Of a DNA stretch of 64,000 bases, positions 63,518-64,000 are shown one piece after another. Numbering within the stretch: position 1 is the first letter of the stretch; each line of letters begins with the position of its first letter. The notes below the pieces were generated by a model. That model was given only the letters and a program-made list of their open reading frames with translations, made no database searches and had not been told where the DNA came from. This DNA comes from Sporobacter sp963663605 (GTDB lineage Bacteria > Bacillota > Clostridia > Oscillospirales > Oscillospiraceae): NCBI GenBank assembly GCA_963663605.2, contig CAXXVF010000002.1, positions 2,914,001 to 2,978,000 of the forward strand, written 5' to 3'. Made by a program: the position numbers and the translations under genes.

Positions 63518-63534
63518 CTTGAGGGGGAAAAAAT

Positions 63535-64000
63535 GTGATCAAAGTCAAGCAGGAAAGAATAGACGACAAAACGTTTGCTAAGATGCGTGAGGAGCAGCTT
63601 GCGCAGTGGCCCACCGGCAAGGAAGTCGATATTGACGAGGCGGTTGAATATCATAAAACACTGCCTGAGCATAAGAACTTCACAAAACGTTTAGCAAGAT
63701 ATAAGGCCGAAGGCAAAATCGGACTGTTTCCGCGTTCAGGTGTACCGGTCGTTGAAGAGGAAATACAGCTTCTTCAGGGTCTCAATGCCGTCGGCGTTGA
63801 GCTTTTCCCGTTCACGACCGACTCATATACGCGAAACCTCCAGCTGGATAAATGTCAGCAGGGTCTTGATGAAAGCATCCGGACAGGCAAAAAGAAGCTC
63901 AACGGCTACCCGATCATCAACCACGGCGTTAAAGTAACCCGTAAGGTTGTTGAATCATGCGTAGGCGCGTTTGACCCGAGATCGTCCCGCGTCGCCAACA
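63535..64000 (+). CDS. Glutamate mutase E-subunit-like protein (MutE/GlmE family), N-terminal part
   Basis: 155 residues are seen; the gene runs off the window. The start is GTG at 63535 behind GAGGGGG. Recognisable matches to GlmE: REEQLAQWPTGKEVDIDEAVEY, PEHKNFTKRLARYK, the SGVPVVEEEIQLLQ helix, TTDSYTRNLQ (TR of the substrate loop) and NGYPIINHGVK-x-TRKVVES. In glutamate mutase this subunit forms the (beta/alpha)8 barrel that binds glutamate against adenosylcobalamin. The equivalent of its HGTPDSR segment reads FDPRSSR, so the substrate may differ. The small cobalamin-binding subunit should follow outside the window. Confidence 0.88.
   Translation, partial: MIKVKQERIDDKTFAKMREEQLAQWPTGKEVDIDEAVEYHKTLPEHKNFTKRLARYKAEGKIGLFPRSGVPVVEEEIQLLQGLNAVGVELFPFTTDSYTRNLQLDKCQQGLDESIRTGKKKLNGYPIINHGVKVTRKVVESCVGAFDPRSSRVAN

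Overview
The window looks like chromosome of an anaerobic, spore-forming member of the Bacillota, most likely class Clostridia. The grounds are a spore-coat type transglutaminase, HemZ, oxygen-sensitive glycyl-radical and radical-SAM enzymes, a Cys-type sulfatase with its anaerobic maturase, and an anaerobic-type cobalamin operon. The genus cannot be fixed from the sequence alone.

Layout. Bases 1-556 hold the C-terminus of RpoN. From about 1.0 to 3.3 kb lies a graveyard: an integrase tail, two opposed pieces of uroporphyrinogen-decarboxylase-like genes and a flavoprotein tail. A 45-bp copy of the 3' half of an initiator tRNA (1404-1448) is repeated exactly in the intact tRNA-fMet gene at 28405-28481, so the roughly 27 kb between them reads as an island integrated at tRNA-fMet. 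The island carries a sulfate-ester cassette on the + strand: LysR regulator, sulfatase 1, TRAP transporter DctP-DctQ-DctM, sulfatase 2, decayed DctM and IS256 scars, anaerobic sulfatase maturase, TauE/SafE exporter, DUF202 protein and a PucR-type activator. Next come a decayed prophage (integrase, excisionase, small terminase, ParB-methyltransferase, primase, replication protein, repressor), a truncated protease/pseudokinase/TPR gene, an orphan Phd-like antitoxin and a DEAD-box helicase.

Right of the tRNA the chromosome is housekeeping: a Tgl transglutaminase pair, a uridine-kinase-like protein, the recJ-relA-dtd-MBL-hemZ operon, mutS, a CPBP protease, pyridoxamine kinase, a PepT-like peptidase, nadE, msrAB, and a cbiA-cbiB-cobD-cobQ operon behind a cobalamin riboswitch with an intrinsic terminator.

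The last 10.5 kb (53.5-64 kb) is a second catabolic locus: class III CoA-transferase, nitroreductase, a second PucR regulator, two tandem iron alcohol dehydrogenases, a glycyl radical enzyme that resembles benzylsuccinate synthase more than the dehydratase/decarboxylase classes, its activating enzyme, and the start of a glutamate-mutase-E-like cobalamin enzyme. The two PucR regulators are close paralogues, which links the island cassette and the glycyl-radical locus. My working hypothesis is that intact sulfate esters are imported by the TRAP system, cleaved in the cytosol, sulfate is exported, and the released alcohol or phenol may feed the radical pathway. The last step is speculative.
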